Positions 54,203-64,000 of a stretch of DNA of 64,000 nucleotides are shown here, piece after piece. The stretch covers positions 1,612,001 to 1,676,000 of the forward strand of contig CM074136.1 in NCBI GenBank assembly GCA_037178625.1. The letters run 5' to 3'. Within the stretch, counting starts at the first letter, position 1; each line of letters starts with the position of its first letter. Position numbers and translations under genes: made by a program. The notes under the pieces are model-generated. The model ran no database searches. It was given only the letters and a program-made list of their open reading frames with translations, and was not told the DNA's origin. The stretch is from Skeletonema tropicum (Eukaryota; Bacillariophyta; Thalassiosirophyceae; Thalassiosirales; Thalassiosiraceae).

Positions 54203-55360
54203 TCATCGTCCCAACAAAGTATTCTGCAACAACCACTTCCTCATCGTATAAACCTGAAATCCCGTAATCACCGCAAACAATACCGTTTCCACCTTCGAAC
54301 TCCATGCCAAATTGGCACTATTCCTTCGATGCACTCTGTTCATGAGCCCGCACACGCGTCATTCTCGTTTGTATCTCAGTCAAAATCTCCGATGTTTTGG
54401 TATTGAGGACTTTGATTTGCAGTTTGGTTTCTTCCAAATCCGCATCGGAGATTTGATTAGTGAGTATTTTGGAGAGTTCTTCCAATTGAGGATTGATACG
54501 TGTTGCTATCCAACTGCCCACTACTACTACTACTCTTCTTTTTTTCCCCATTAATTGCAGCCTCTTCATCCAACAACCCCCTCTTTACATACGAATACAC
54601 ATGACCCGTCTCCTCATCCACACCACCCATCATTTTACTCGATCGTACATCCATCTCCACCACCAACTGCCTGTAATTTCCGCCTGTGCACAAACACGAT
54701 AATACCCCGTGACTGGAATGGCATGTGTCATTTCAAACGGTACAATTTTGGGTGCAGCATAGGTAAATATAGGTTTGTGGTGTGGATCATCATCCTTGTG
54801 TTGTTGTTGTTTTTCGTTTGGAATTATTTTCACGTTCCAGTTCTTGTCGTAATAGGAGTTTATCTTCCTCTTCACCCGCGTGAGTCCAATCGGCCTTGAT
54901 ATGGATGTTGAGTGATGTGGCGGGATTATTGTCTCGTATGTTTTTTGGGAATTCATCGAGTAGGCCTTGCCGTATTGTTCTACCTAACATTTTTCTACCT
55001 CGATCATTGTTGTTGTTGTTGTTTGATTCGTCTAGAGTTTGTGTGGTAATTGGTCCCTCGAACAAGACATTACAGATTGGTTTTCCATTTTTGAGTGCCT
55101 CAACGATGAAGACACTTGCGGTGACGTACTTCACCCTGTTCGTATCTGCTGTAGAGACATTCGGTTTGTTTTTGATTGACTTTGTATCGGACTGGAATGT
55201 GGTTGGTGTAATATTCCGAGGATGTGGGTTGGGCATTCACGGATGATTTGTGGAGAGGGAGTGATGACAGAGTCGTCAATGCGATGAACATCATTAGCAG
55301 CAGCTGCAGCATGTGTGGCCGTGGCTGCTGCCGAGTCTGTATCCGACGTGATGACATCAT
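54203..55360 (-). pseudogene. p24 / TMED (GOLD domain) cargo receptor with several frame breaks
   Basis: Pieces in changing frames, in the right order, spell a p24-type protein. A signal peptide (MLQLLLMMFIALTTL) comes first, then KQTECLYS, VTASVFIVEALKNG, ICNVLFEGPI and DWTHAGEEED, then GYYRVCAQAE, VVEMDVRSSKMMGGVDEETG, the helical part LEELSKILTNQISDADLEE and EILTEIQTRMTRVRAHE, and finally RNSANLAWSSKVETVLFAVITGFQVYTMRKWLLQ with the membrane helix. At least five single-base changes (near 55165, 54800, 54700, 54540 and 54330) are needed to join them. Family proteins select cargo for COPII/COPI vesicles in the ER and Golgi. The number of breaks in a housekeeping gene is suspicious. Confidence 0.6.
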
Positions 55361-55831
55361 CGTTGATAGTATCTCTTAAATAATGTTGCTGTGAAGAGGC
55401 AGTATTGTAGGGGCCGGTCAGCCCAGTCACCGTTGTACCTATGTGCGTCCGTTTCCAAAAAAATAAATGTTGAGGAGAGAATGAACCCAATCAAGTTGTT
55501 TCGTGGGGAAGGATGAAGGATTCTCCACGCCCTAAATAATTGAAAAGATATGGGCATATTTGGACATAAATGAAGATTTATCTTCATAATTGAGTATTTT
55601 TGCTGCTTGTAATATCCAAATAAAGATTCTAGGGGTCATGCGCCCCAAACTTTGCCCCCTTGTGAGCTCATCCGTTTCATCATTTTCAAAAATAAAAAAT
55701 GCACACATGACATGAACATGAACAACCAGGCTGGCGATTGATGCGGTAGGTACACAGGCAGCGGAGCTGAACACACAGGCCAATAGTAACACCACTAAAA
55801 GCGACCGCAGCCCCTACATTTAATAATCATC
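55361..55831. promoter_or_regulatory. Divergent promoter region
   Basis: About 470 bp between the p24 gene start and the muniscin-like gene. Short open frames occur on the minus strand but show no recognisable content. Confidence 0.4.
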
Positions 55832-58800
55832 ATGGTGAATCTGCTATGGAGCAATCCGCTCCCAACACCTCAATTCGCCTCCCTCTCAATTTTACTTCAA
55901 CTCGACATTCCCAAACAATACTCCAACAATAACACCAATGATTCTGATGATGACGATAGCCACCAAGGCAGAATCATCCGCAACATCTCCTCCGACGAAA
56001 TAGCCGCATTAGCCAATGACAATCTCAAAATCTCCACTACATTCATCCAACTCGAAAATGGGACCAAAGAAGTACCGTTATATCCCAAGGGACTTGTGGT
56101 CAATTACCTTCAAAGACTACCATCATCCCCTTCTTCGAATAATTCTGTCAGTAGTGATGAAGATGGTGAGGTAGTAACCACCACAGTAAAAAAAACGGCC
56201 ACGATTGTGGATGTACACTACGATGATCATTTGGAACCGTATTATACGATAAGGATACATGGGAGTGGGTTGGAGAAGCAGACGGATAATGCTCACATTG
56301 AAAAGATGGAGAGAAATAACAACACACAATCACAACAACCACAGTCACAGCAGCAACAACCACAAGGGGAGGAAAATGAATCACTGCAAAACGAAGTAGG
56401 CACCGCAACTCCACCAACTCCACCACCACTACGTCATGCAGTACTACAAGAACAAATCACAGTCATTACACCACATACAATCCTACCCGAAACTTCTCAT
56501 CAACATTGTCTGGAGGGGTTGCATATCCATCTTATGGAAGAGTATGGGATGCAAGATGACTTTTTGAATGTTGGCACTACTCCCTCGATGGAAGAGGAGG
56601 ATGGTAGTGAAAAAGAGGATAAAGATGATGGAATTGACATGAGTGAACATCATAACGAAGAAACAGAAGAGGATAATAGTTCCTCCACACCAATTATGAA
56701 TAAGAATACTTCCAAGGTTAGATTTGGTAATGGTACCAAGGAGGGTGCCTCAAATAAAACGCTTGGTGGTGAAACGACCAAGGGAGGTAGTAGTGGTAGG
56801 AGTGCGGCACACACGTTTGGAAATGTACCAGTGAGAATCTACAAACCAAAGCATTGTTTGTGGGGAATGACATTGTTTTATTTGGCAGTGTATACGGATG
56901 ACATTCCCAAATTAATTGACGGACATAACAACAACAATGGGGATGATTATGATACCAACAACAACAACAATGATCCCACCACCATCAAGGCATTATTTCA
57001 ACACTGTGCCTCCGTACTCCTCCCCGGCATCTCATTAACATCCACCGAACAACTACGAGGGGGGATGATTGTCTTAACAGTTGGATCTACTGGACCAGCG
57101 TATGATTTGTATGGTGCTTCGACAGTGATTGCTACATTGCCTCAGAGATTGAGGGAGGGGATGGTACATTTGTCATGTGTGGATACTTCTGCCAAGGAAA
57201 TACTAGATGAAAAGGAGCGTCAACAACAACAACGTCAACAACAGCAATTGGTGCCAGAAAAGGATGGAACGAGAAGATTTCCATTTTTAGGAAAAACTAA
57301 CACAAATCGATCGTCTCAACTGCAACAACAAAAGAAATTACTCCAACAACTCAGTAGTAATACATCTGCAACAACAACCACAACAACCTATGATTCTGTG
57401 TACTTTCACCGTCTCTACAAAGCATTACTTGCGACTATACTGGATGATGAAGATGGATACATGAGAGAACATGATGATGATAATGATGATGTGATGATGA
57501 ACAAGATTCATCCGTTATCTCCAGTGTCTCCTGTTGTAGGACCAACACCAAAGTCTACATCCATAGCGAAGAAGAATCGGTTTACGTTTTCAAGAAGAAA
57601 AGTCAAGAATGATCAGGAATATGCGTTTGATAACGATGGCGAGGGAATGTCAGATTTCAAGGGTGATAACGATGAGGGAACCAAGTCCACCAATACTACT
57701 ACAGACATGATTCGACGTGAAGCTCAAAAATTAGAAGTACTTTCCATCGCCGAAGAGGATATGCCAATCCCAAAATATTCACGGTTGATTCCCGCAGAAC
57801 ATACTACTACTAATAAAAAGTCGGCATCATCTCCCAGAGTAGGAAGAATAATAGCTCCACGAAAGGGTTTGGGAGGAGGAGGAGGAGGAGCAGCCGCATC
57901 ATCGGGTAGATTTGGTCGACCGGCTGTCCCCTCGGATTTGTCTGGGTTTGAATACCGTCCATCATTGACAGCACAACAACAGCGAATGGGAGGAGGAGTT
58001 GGAGGTGGAGGGTCAGTATCGGGATTTACCTCCTCCACATCCGAATTATCCGAAGATGCCTCCATCATGACTGGAGATCATACTGCCTACACGGCTACGT
58101 CTCAATCATCGTCTGTACCAACATTATCACGATCCAAACGAGATGATTCTTCTTCGACGTCGTCATCGGGTAGCCGATCGAGACGATTTATGTTTATGAA
58201 GAAGAAGAAGGAGAAATCTCCCAAGCGGAAAACGAAGGTGAAGCAGACGACATTGTCGGCAATTCCACAAGATCAAGAGTTGCAGCAGCCACAACCCGTC
58301 TATGATCCATTTGGAAATGATGATGATGAAGTAGTCAATGCAAATCAGTCAGTTGTTGCCGCAGAGAAAGGTGCGTTTCAATCTCTCAATACTTCGACTA
58401 ATAGTTCAGGACCAGTGGACTTGGATGACACTCCTCCGGAATCACCACAGAAAGCTATTGTGAATGACTTGAACAAGAGCTATTCGTATGAAAGTGAGGG
58501 TAAGGAATCGGAAGCGTCTGCGAAAGAATCGGAAGTGTCTGCGCCTGAAAGCAATGCATCAACTGCACCGGAATCTATTGCGGAGCCTGAGCAGCTGGAG
58601 CCGCTAGAGCCTGAAGAGATGGTGCCTGAGCCAGAGCCCGAACCTGAGCCTGAACCTACGAGACATCTAGATATCTCTTTGGCACTGAATGAAGATCTAA
58701 CGTGCGAATACAAACAGTCCAAATTATCCACACTGACGGTGGAGGGAACTATTCAGGTTCGAATGTCCACAAGTTACCAAGGCGGACCACCTCAGGAAGA

Positions 58801-59560
58801 ACCATCGTCAATACCATTCAATCTCTTATTCAAGGATCACTCAGGCCATGTCAGGACATTGCAAGAGAACAAGAAGTTTGTTGAAAATGTATCTACCGAA
58901 CGTGAGGCTACCAGGCGAGACTTTACCTATACAGTCACAATTCCTAGGGAAGAAGAATACTTTCCCGTTGTCCGATACAAGTGTGATACATCTCTTCGGC
59001 CTGTACCGATTGTGAGTATGAAGAAGTGTGTGTCTTTTTTCTTTTATGTGTAAATTGTCGTCCTCGTCCCCCCTCCCCCATCATTAACATGATGTTTCTC
59101 TCCATCTCAGCGAGTTCAATCCCGAGTCCGTACCCAAGGAAAGCTATGCCGTGTTGCCCTTCAGATTAGTTCCAATCCTCAAAACCCATCCGATCTCGTT
59201 CATCTCACTGTAATCATGGGAGTTCCACCAGGTTTAAACGGTGAATCTCTCAAATGCAACCCTCCCGGTGGAGTATGGAATGAATCCAAACGAGTAGTAC
59301 TATGGTGTGTGTCGGAGTTGGGGGGAGGAGAAAAGTTCCAACTTCAAGCCATTTTCGAAATGAGTGATGGCCTAATGCAAAGTGGAGTTGATCCAGCGGA
59401 ACGTTTAGAATTCCCCGTTATGGCCCGATGTCAGTGTGTAGGAGGCCAGTTGAGTGATGTGAGGTTGGATGTGTCAGATGTTGACACCTTCCCTGCCGAA
59501 ATATCAAAGAATGTCATTCGTCGCTTCAGAGTTTCACACAAGGAAAAGAAGTCAGATTAA
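55832..59560 (+). CDS. Muniscin/FCHo-type mu-homology-domain protein (putative endocytic adaptor)
   Basis: Exons 55832-59011 and 59111-59560, with a 99-nt GT-AG intron, give 1,209 residues. The N-terminal region (about 1-460) has two globular parts, SNPLPTPQFASLSILLQL... and VRIYKPKHCLWGMTLFYLAVY, of no family I can name. The centre (about 460-960) is low-complexity, with Gln, Asn, Gly and Ser runs, a basic RSRRFMFMKKKKEKSPKRK patch and EPEPEPEP. The last 240 residues are beta-rich: LDISLALNEDLTCEY, VEGTIQVR, then RVQSRVRTQGKLCRVALQIS, VIMGVPPGLNG, GGVWNESKRVVLWCVSEL and LQAIFEMSDG. This order resembles the mu-homology domain of FCHo/Syp1/TML proteins that bind cargo in clathrin-mediated endocytosis. 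The assignment is tentative. Confidence 0.55.
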
Positions 59561-59651
59561 GTGTGTATGTTTTTATTTAGTTTGTCTACATTATGAGTAG
59601 AAAGTGTGTTAGTGTGTGTTTTGTGTCAAAATGTAGCAACCTCTATTATTT

Positions 59652-60860
59652 TCAAACCTCAGCACTTTGGCTTTCATTCTTCGACGGTGCTTGAGGATTG
59701 CTGTTATTCGCCATTGCTGCCCCTGAAGGAACGTGTGCGAGTGTCGGTACTCCAACCATGCCACCTCGATTGTTACCATTCGCTCCTCCTGACGTTGGAT
59801 TAACCCCATTCATTCCATACATACCCGCTGCAGCAGCATTACCCATCATGGCATGATTCATACTGTATAAATGATGCTGAGCCCCTCCATTTGTATTGTT
59901 GTTGGATGCTAACGCAGCTTCGGTGGCAGCTACTGCATGATCCACGGCACTGGGATCATACGGATAACCATTTCCAGGTGGTGGAACAGCAGGAGCAGCA
60001 TTAGCAGCAGCCGCTGCAGCAGCATACGAATGCTCATCATGAGAAGCTTTCCATTGGGTAAGAAGATATGTAACCCTCGAAGCGGATAAGAACGCCTTCT
60101 GATAAAGCATGTTGGTAGCCGCAGGCGCTGAAAAGCCCACAGTGTTCATGTTATTCGATACGAGAGAAATCGTATCCTTCTGAAGATCCGCCATGATATT
60201 GACCAAATCCACACCAATTTCAGGGTGTTGATACCCCGGCCCGCGACTCCTCGTGCCAGCCACTGCCCCATTGATAATAATCGCATCACTATTCAATTCC
60301 ACCACCTCATTATTGACTTTGAATCGACTTCCACTCGACCCTAAACTCCGCACATCCCCACTCCCACCACCACCACCCAAATTCACTTCACCAAATGGAA
60401 GGCCCTCCTCCGGTTTTCTCTTTCGCTTCGTCCTTCGTTTTTCATTGACTGCCCTTTGACAACTAAAACATAGACCACCACGGAGATATAAGGACATGGC
60501 TTCGGATGGTTCCGAGTCGTAAAGCATCACGGGCACACCTATACGTGGACAATCTTTCGTGGCGCAGCGTTGTTGACCTGCCCCCTCTGGGATGGAAATA
60601 TGAGATGATGCATTGGAAATGGCATAGTCCTCTGGTTTGGGGATGTACCCGTAGTCGATGATGATGAATCGTTTCTTTTTCAGACGGACCATGATTTGCC
60701 CATCGTGAACGTTTTCGATGCCAGGCCGTCGTTGGTATGTGTTACCATTGGCTCGTCCTAGCCGTTTCTCTTCATCGTAGGCGAATTCGTCGGGATGTAA
60801 TAGGATGGATGTTTGTGCTGGTGCAGTTGCTGACTGCTGCTCGGGTTGGTTGGAGGACAT
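59652..60860 (-). CDS. Unrecognised protein with a Cys4 cluster and Ala/Asn/Gly-rich tail
   Basis: Single exon, 402 residues from ATG 60860. Residues about 20-75 include RRPGIENVHDGQIMVRLKKKRFIIIDYGYIPKP. Residues about 98-135 hold CATKDCPR and CFSCQ, a possible zinc site, followed by a basic NEKRRTKRKRKPEE stretch that could be a nuclear signal. After a Gly-rich linker come two helices (LVNIMADLQKDTISLVSNNMN and LYQKAFLSASRVTYLLTQWK). The C-terminal 120 residues are poly-Ala, Asn and Met-rich. I do not know the family; a nuclear regulator is only a guess. It is convergent with the muniscin-like gene (91 bp). Confidence 0.65.
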   Translation of the reverse strand: MSSNQPEQQSATAPAQTSILLHPDEFAYDEEKRLGRANGNTYQRRPGIENVHDGQIMVRLKKKRFIIIDYGYIPKPEDYAISNASSHISIPEGAGQQRCATKDCPRIGVPVMLYDSEPSEAMSLYLRGGLCFSCQRAVNEKRRTKRKRKPEEGLPFGEVNLGGGGGSGDVRSLGSSGSRFKVNNEVVELNSDAIIINGAVAGTRSRGPGYQHPEIGVDLVNIMADLQKDTISLVSNNMNTVGFSAPAATNMLYQKAFLSASRVTYLLTQWKASHDEHSYAAAAAAANAAPAVPPPGNGYPYDPSAVDHAVAATEAALASNNNTNGGAQHHLYSMNHAMMGNAAAAGMYGMNGVNPTSGGANGNNRGGMVGVPTLAHVPSGAAMANNSNPQAPSKNESQSAEV

Positions 60861-62542
60861 GTCGCCGCTTTATATTGGGTGGTGGTCGGTTTGTGGTTGG
60901 TTATGCACGCATAAATAATTCTATATTACTAGCCTACAGGGCATTCGATGATGAAAACACACACACACTGTATTGATAGATGCGCAAGCATTTATTTGAA
61001 AGGAAACTGAGGTGAGATTGAGTGGATCAAATAATATGGATGGCGTGAGAAGATCTGAAATGGATCCCACGACGAGCAAACACAACCAAAAATCAGATTG
61101 ATGGTAAGCAAGGAACACAGCTACCAAAATGCATCGAAAAGCACACCTAATGCACCTACTGAGCATCCTAATACTTTACATCCATACCAGAGCGGTTGCA
61201 TCATGATAGAATACACCTAGATCTCACACGAAGAGCTCCTTCACACGAAATCCACAAAAGATCCTACACGTAGCCAAGAGCAAACTTACAATTTGTTACG
61301 ACAGAAAAAGGCGTCGTCGTTCGTCACCGTTTCGTTCCTATCACTCTACTTCTCTACACACATATACTACAATGGTCGACAAGGTGGTTGTTCAAGGACG
61401 ACAACTCCTCCAACTCGGTAATATAGACAAAAGATGGTGCTAATACTGCCTTACAGCTTGCAAGTCACTGTCTTGTTTTTTTTTGGCTGCTTCAAGGAGG
61501 ATGTGTTGGTGAGCGCGGTGGAGTGTGAGATGAAGATGGTGTCTGAACGAAAATAGACAGGGTTTGCGACGAAGTGTGAGCGGAACGCGTTGATTTTGTG
61601 TGGTGCGACCTTTGCAAAAAATAGAATACTCTGGAGGAATTAGTACGACTCGTAACGGTTGTTTAAGTGTTACAGTACCGAGTAAATGGCCACCGTTGTC
61701 AGACGCACGGTTCCGGGATCAAATAAGTTGGTGAAAACCCTGTTTATTATCAACGCATGCGAAGTGGCACCTGGAGAAGGAGAAACGGGGAATATGGATC
61801 TATGATTGACGTCTGCACTCACCCCGTCGCTCCTCCTCCTCCGCAAATCTTCGGGGGCCGGCGGGCGGCCCGGGGGGGGGGTGTACGAAGTACGAAGCCA
61901 AACCAACATCACTCTGCTCTATCTGTTGCATTTTTTTACTTAAAAAATTAATGATTAGTTTAGCATGGTATTCAGGATTTATTTCTATCTCGGGCAAGCT
62001 GGACTGAACTTGCCCTACATATTCCACATACGTAGGTATTGTAATAAGAGGAGTGCGGCCTTATCTCGTCATTGGCTTCAAGACATCACTACACCCGTCA
62101 GTGCATTGAAGTAGTAAAGATGTCGGAGGAAGCATCCAAGGTGAGCAAACAATGGTGTTGGATGGTTGAAGACAACAAATTTGCAAATGTCCTTAGTATA
62201 TCATTACCTACTATGTAAATCACGGATATGATTCAGTCTTTAGAGACCCTCTTGAGTGAGCAGCTTAACAACAGACTGAGAACAATGTTGAGACGCAGAG
62301 CAAGGTAGAGCAACATCATTCACACTGGACCTCCACTTCATATCTGCCAAACTCAGCATATTTGCCTTCCAATCTGTCGCTGACTCAGTTTGGTGCTTCC
62401 TACAGACTCTGTAACATCAGGGTGGTTCATACTTACAATACGCATTCCTATCCAGATCGGAGATAAAAATTTGTACGCAGCGGCGGATGGATGGCTGATC
62501 CATGCCCTACAACAAAAGAGGTGTATCCATTGTTCATATAAC
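60861..62542. other. Long intergenic region
   Basis: About 1.7 kb. At 61849-61881 there is a G/C-rich stretch ending in ten G. A short frame starting ATGGTCGACAAG (61372) could be a small exon but I cannot complete it. A candidate two-exon peptide is listed separately at 62120-62308. Nothing else is supported. Confidence 0.45.
62120..62308 (+). CDS. Candidate two-exon 30-residue peptide
   Basis: ATG at 62120 gives MSEEASK, followed at 62141 by GTGAGC. A 96-nt stretch ending ATTCAG (62236) leads in phase to SLETLLSEQLNNRLRTMLRRRAR and TAG at 62306-62308. The intron size equals that of confirmed neighbours (81-113 nt). The peptide is an amphipathic basic helix by eye. No homologue is recognised, so it may be chance. 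Confidence 0.25.
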
Positions 62543-63831
62543 TTAAACTGCTCCATTGTACATGGCCGGTACCCCAAGCAAATTCACCAACTGTTGAAAA
62601 TTTGCATCCGTCCTTCCCGTGGCAATCATTACCCTTTCTACAATGTCCTTCACAGGGACAGTGAAATTCATCCGATTGGCCTGATACTTATCAGCCTTGC
62701 TGCGTTTTTTAAGCTGGAGACTTAGGGGGTTGTATTCCGGGTCGTACCAGTCTAGTGCAATGCCTCCTACTTGGGTTACGAGGGGCTCATACATGGGCCA
62801 ATACCACCCAGCTATAATGAGCAAGTGAGGAAACACATGCGAAAGCAGTTTTTGTTAGGTAATTCATGTGGAAAAAGAGACAGGGTTGGCACCAAATACT
62901 GCACTCACGGGGATAGATTTGCAACACAATAGTCTTGGGTGTAATAAAAACAGAATTCATAATACCAGATCCATGTGCGGCAATAATTACATCTTTGGTA
63001 GACCACCATTCTGCCTGTTCTCTTATCGCGGGACCGTGATCAAAACTTGTAATTGTCACATTTGCATCAGGCATGGTGGCTGACAGACCTGCTGCAATGT
63101 CATGAAGGTTGAGTATGACCCTGTGTTTCTTACGTTCGAGCAACCCGATTTGCAATGGTCGTTCCGATCCATCGTAGCTTTTGTGATTTGAGATGTATGC
63201 ATCTGAGACTAAATTTTGACGAAGGAGGTGTGCGTGGGAGGGATGGCTAATGTATTGCATGTAACGGTAGTAAGGACTCATGAGGTAGAGATTGGGATGG
63301 TGAAGCTGATCATTTGGACCAATAGTAATATTCGTCTCATTTGCCGTCCGCCCGTCATAAATTTTGCATTTCATAGCCTCTACAACCAACTCTTTGGTCC
63401 ATCCTCTCAACGGGCCTAGGGCACTAGTGTCAATTCCACACCCAAAAGAACTGTCGTTGCTTGTATGGGCTGCCCCCCCCCCCCCCCCCCCTGACCCCAT
63501 GCTGTTGCTGCTGCACTGCCCCCAATTCGAACAACAGACTCCAGCATGGGAGCAACGATTCGCCCATGTGACCCATGTTGTTGCCTCCTTGAAAGTTGAT
63601 TTCGCTGTTACGTGTGATCATCTTTGGCTTGAGAACACACCAATGAGTGCATTGTATTGTTCCATTATCATCATCATCATCATCCGACTCCCCTCCCCTA
63701 GAAACTGCTGATGATCCAAAATATTGGTTTTGCACCGGGGCATTCTCGTAGAGTTGTAGAAATATTAAAGCAACTAATAAGAAAGAAAGGATCTGCCAAA
63801 ACAGACGATCTACTCTCCGCTCTTGTATCAT
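62543..63831 (-). pseudogene. GT61-like glycosyltransferase with a 19-base homopolymer frame break
   Basis: Exons 63831-62909 and 62811-62543, with a 97-nt GT-AG intron. An N-terminal signal anchor (FWQILSFLLVALIFLQL, about 11-27) points to the Golgi. Conserved parts are NFQGGNNMGHMGESLLP, LGPLRGWTKELVVEAMKC, ISHPSHAHLLRQNLV, then WWSTKDVIIAAHGSGIMNSVF, the hallmark of the GT61/EOGT-like family. The spliced end reads LQIYPPGWYWPMYEPLV. On the coding strand a run of 19 G (63473-63491) encodes poly-Gly; 18 would keep one frame of 396 residues. Length error in the homopolymer is therefore likely, though a truly unstable tract is possible. Donor sugar is not predictable. Confidence 0.75.
63473..63491. 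repeat. 19-bp poly-C/poly-G homopolymer
   Basis: Nineteen consecutive C on the plus strand lie inside a coding exon. Confidence 0.9.
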
Positions 63832-64000
63832 TATTATTGTGTTCTCCGATCTTCCAAATACAGAGTATCATGTACGATGATGAGACATTGGGACGATGAG
63901 GCTTCCACTTCCATAGGAGAGTATATCCATTGGCTCAAAGCTCAAAGCCCTGCTCAAATCAAATCCAAAAACTATTAGGTGTGGGGCTTTATTTCTGTGC

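Noticed and set aside
61670..62027. Minus-strand Pro/Arg-rich ORFs
   Set aside because: They arise from the GC-rich tract and lack any conserved pattern.
1..64000. tRNA, rRNA or spliceosomal RNA genes
   Set aside because: Looked for B-box-like GGTTCGANTCC on both strands and common snRNA motifs by eye; none was convincing.

Overview
The window looks like nuclear DNA of a diatom, most likely a centric one of the Thalassiosira/Cyclotella type. Evidence: spliced genes with short GT-AG introns (about 80-250 nt), Ser/Pro-rich cell-wall type proteins, a DUF6824 protein, Cys-rich modules with the 'CPWW' signature, EGCT/HGA zinc-type repeats and a multicopy 'ELWYT..EY' family. These are matches recognised by eye; no database search was run.

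Layout. 0-8.4 kb: an unrecognised host gene is cut by a 5,566-bp Ty3/gypsy element on the minus strand, with identical 249-bp LTRs, a 5-bp target duplication (TGGAA) and an internal deletion in reverse transcriptase. 8.5-16.1 kb: a type II membrane glycosyltransferase, an LRR protein, a cyclin B-like protein with an N-terminal BspA-type LRR, and a divergent AlkA-type DNA glycosylase. 16.2-26.4 kb: two paralogous single-pass membrane proteins flank a 5-kb repeat field holding several copies, many broken, of a small diatom gene family, plus a PDZ pseudogene. 28-30 kb: a capping-enzyme-like protein whose two active sites both appear lost. 30.2-33.7 kb: a 376-bp MITE and a second repeat field with a 1.36-kb tandem duplication. 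34-48 kb: a long hormone-sensitive-lipase-like hydrolase, a Ser/Pro-rich GPI-type wall protein, a Cys/His repeat protein next to a WW-domain protein, a putatively myristoylated membrane protein, a DUF6824 protein and a third member of the membrane family. 48-64 kb: an ATP-grasp (IQCH-like) protein, a GT14-like glycosyltransferase, a putative plastid protein, a p24/TMED protein, a muniscin-like protein, an unrecognised protein and a GT61-like glycosyltransferase.

Functional themes are secretory and cell-surface: three Golgi-type glycosyltransferases, a p24 cargo receptor, a mu-homology protein, a wall protein and three receptor-like membrane proteins. There is no operon logic; neighbours are convergent or divergent eukaryotic genes. 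Several genes in 51.8-55.4 kb, and the last gene, carry single-base frame breaks. Their clustering suggests either poor sequence quality there or local gene decay, so those models are given as disrupted. Start codons were chosen at ATG; exon borders were placed by GT(GC)-AG signals, reading frame and protein continuity.
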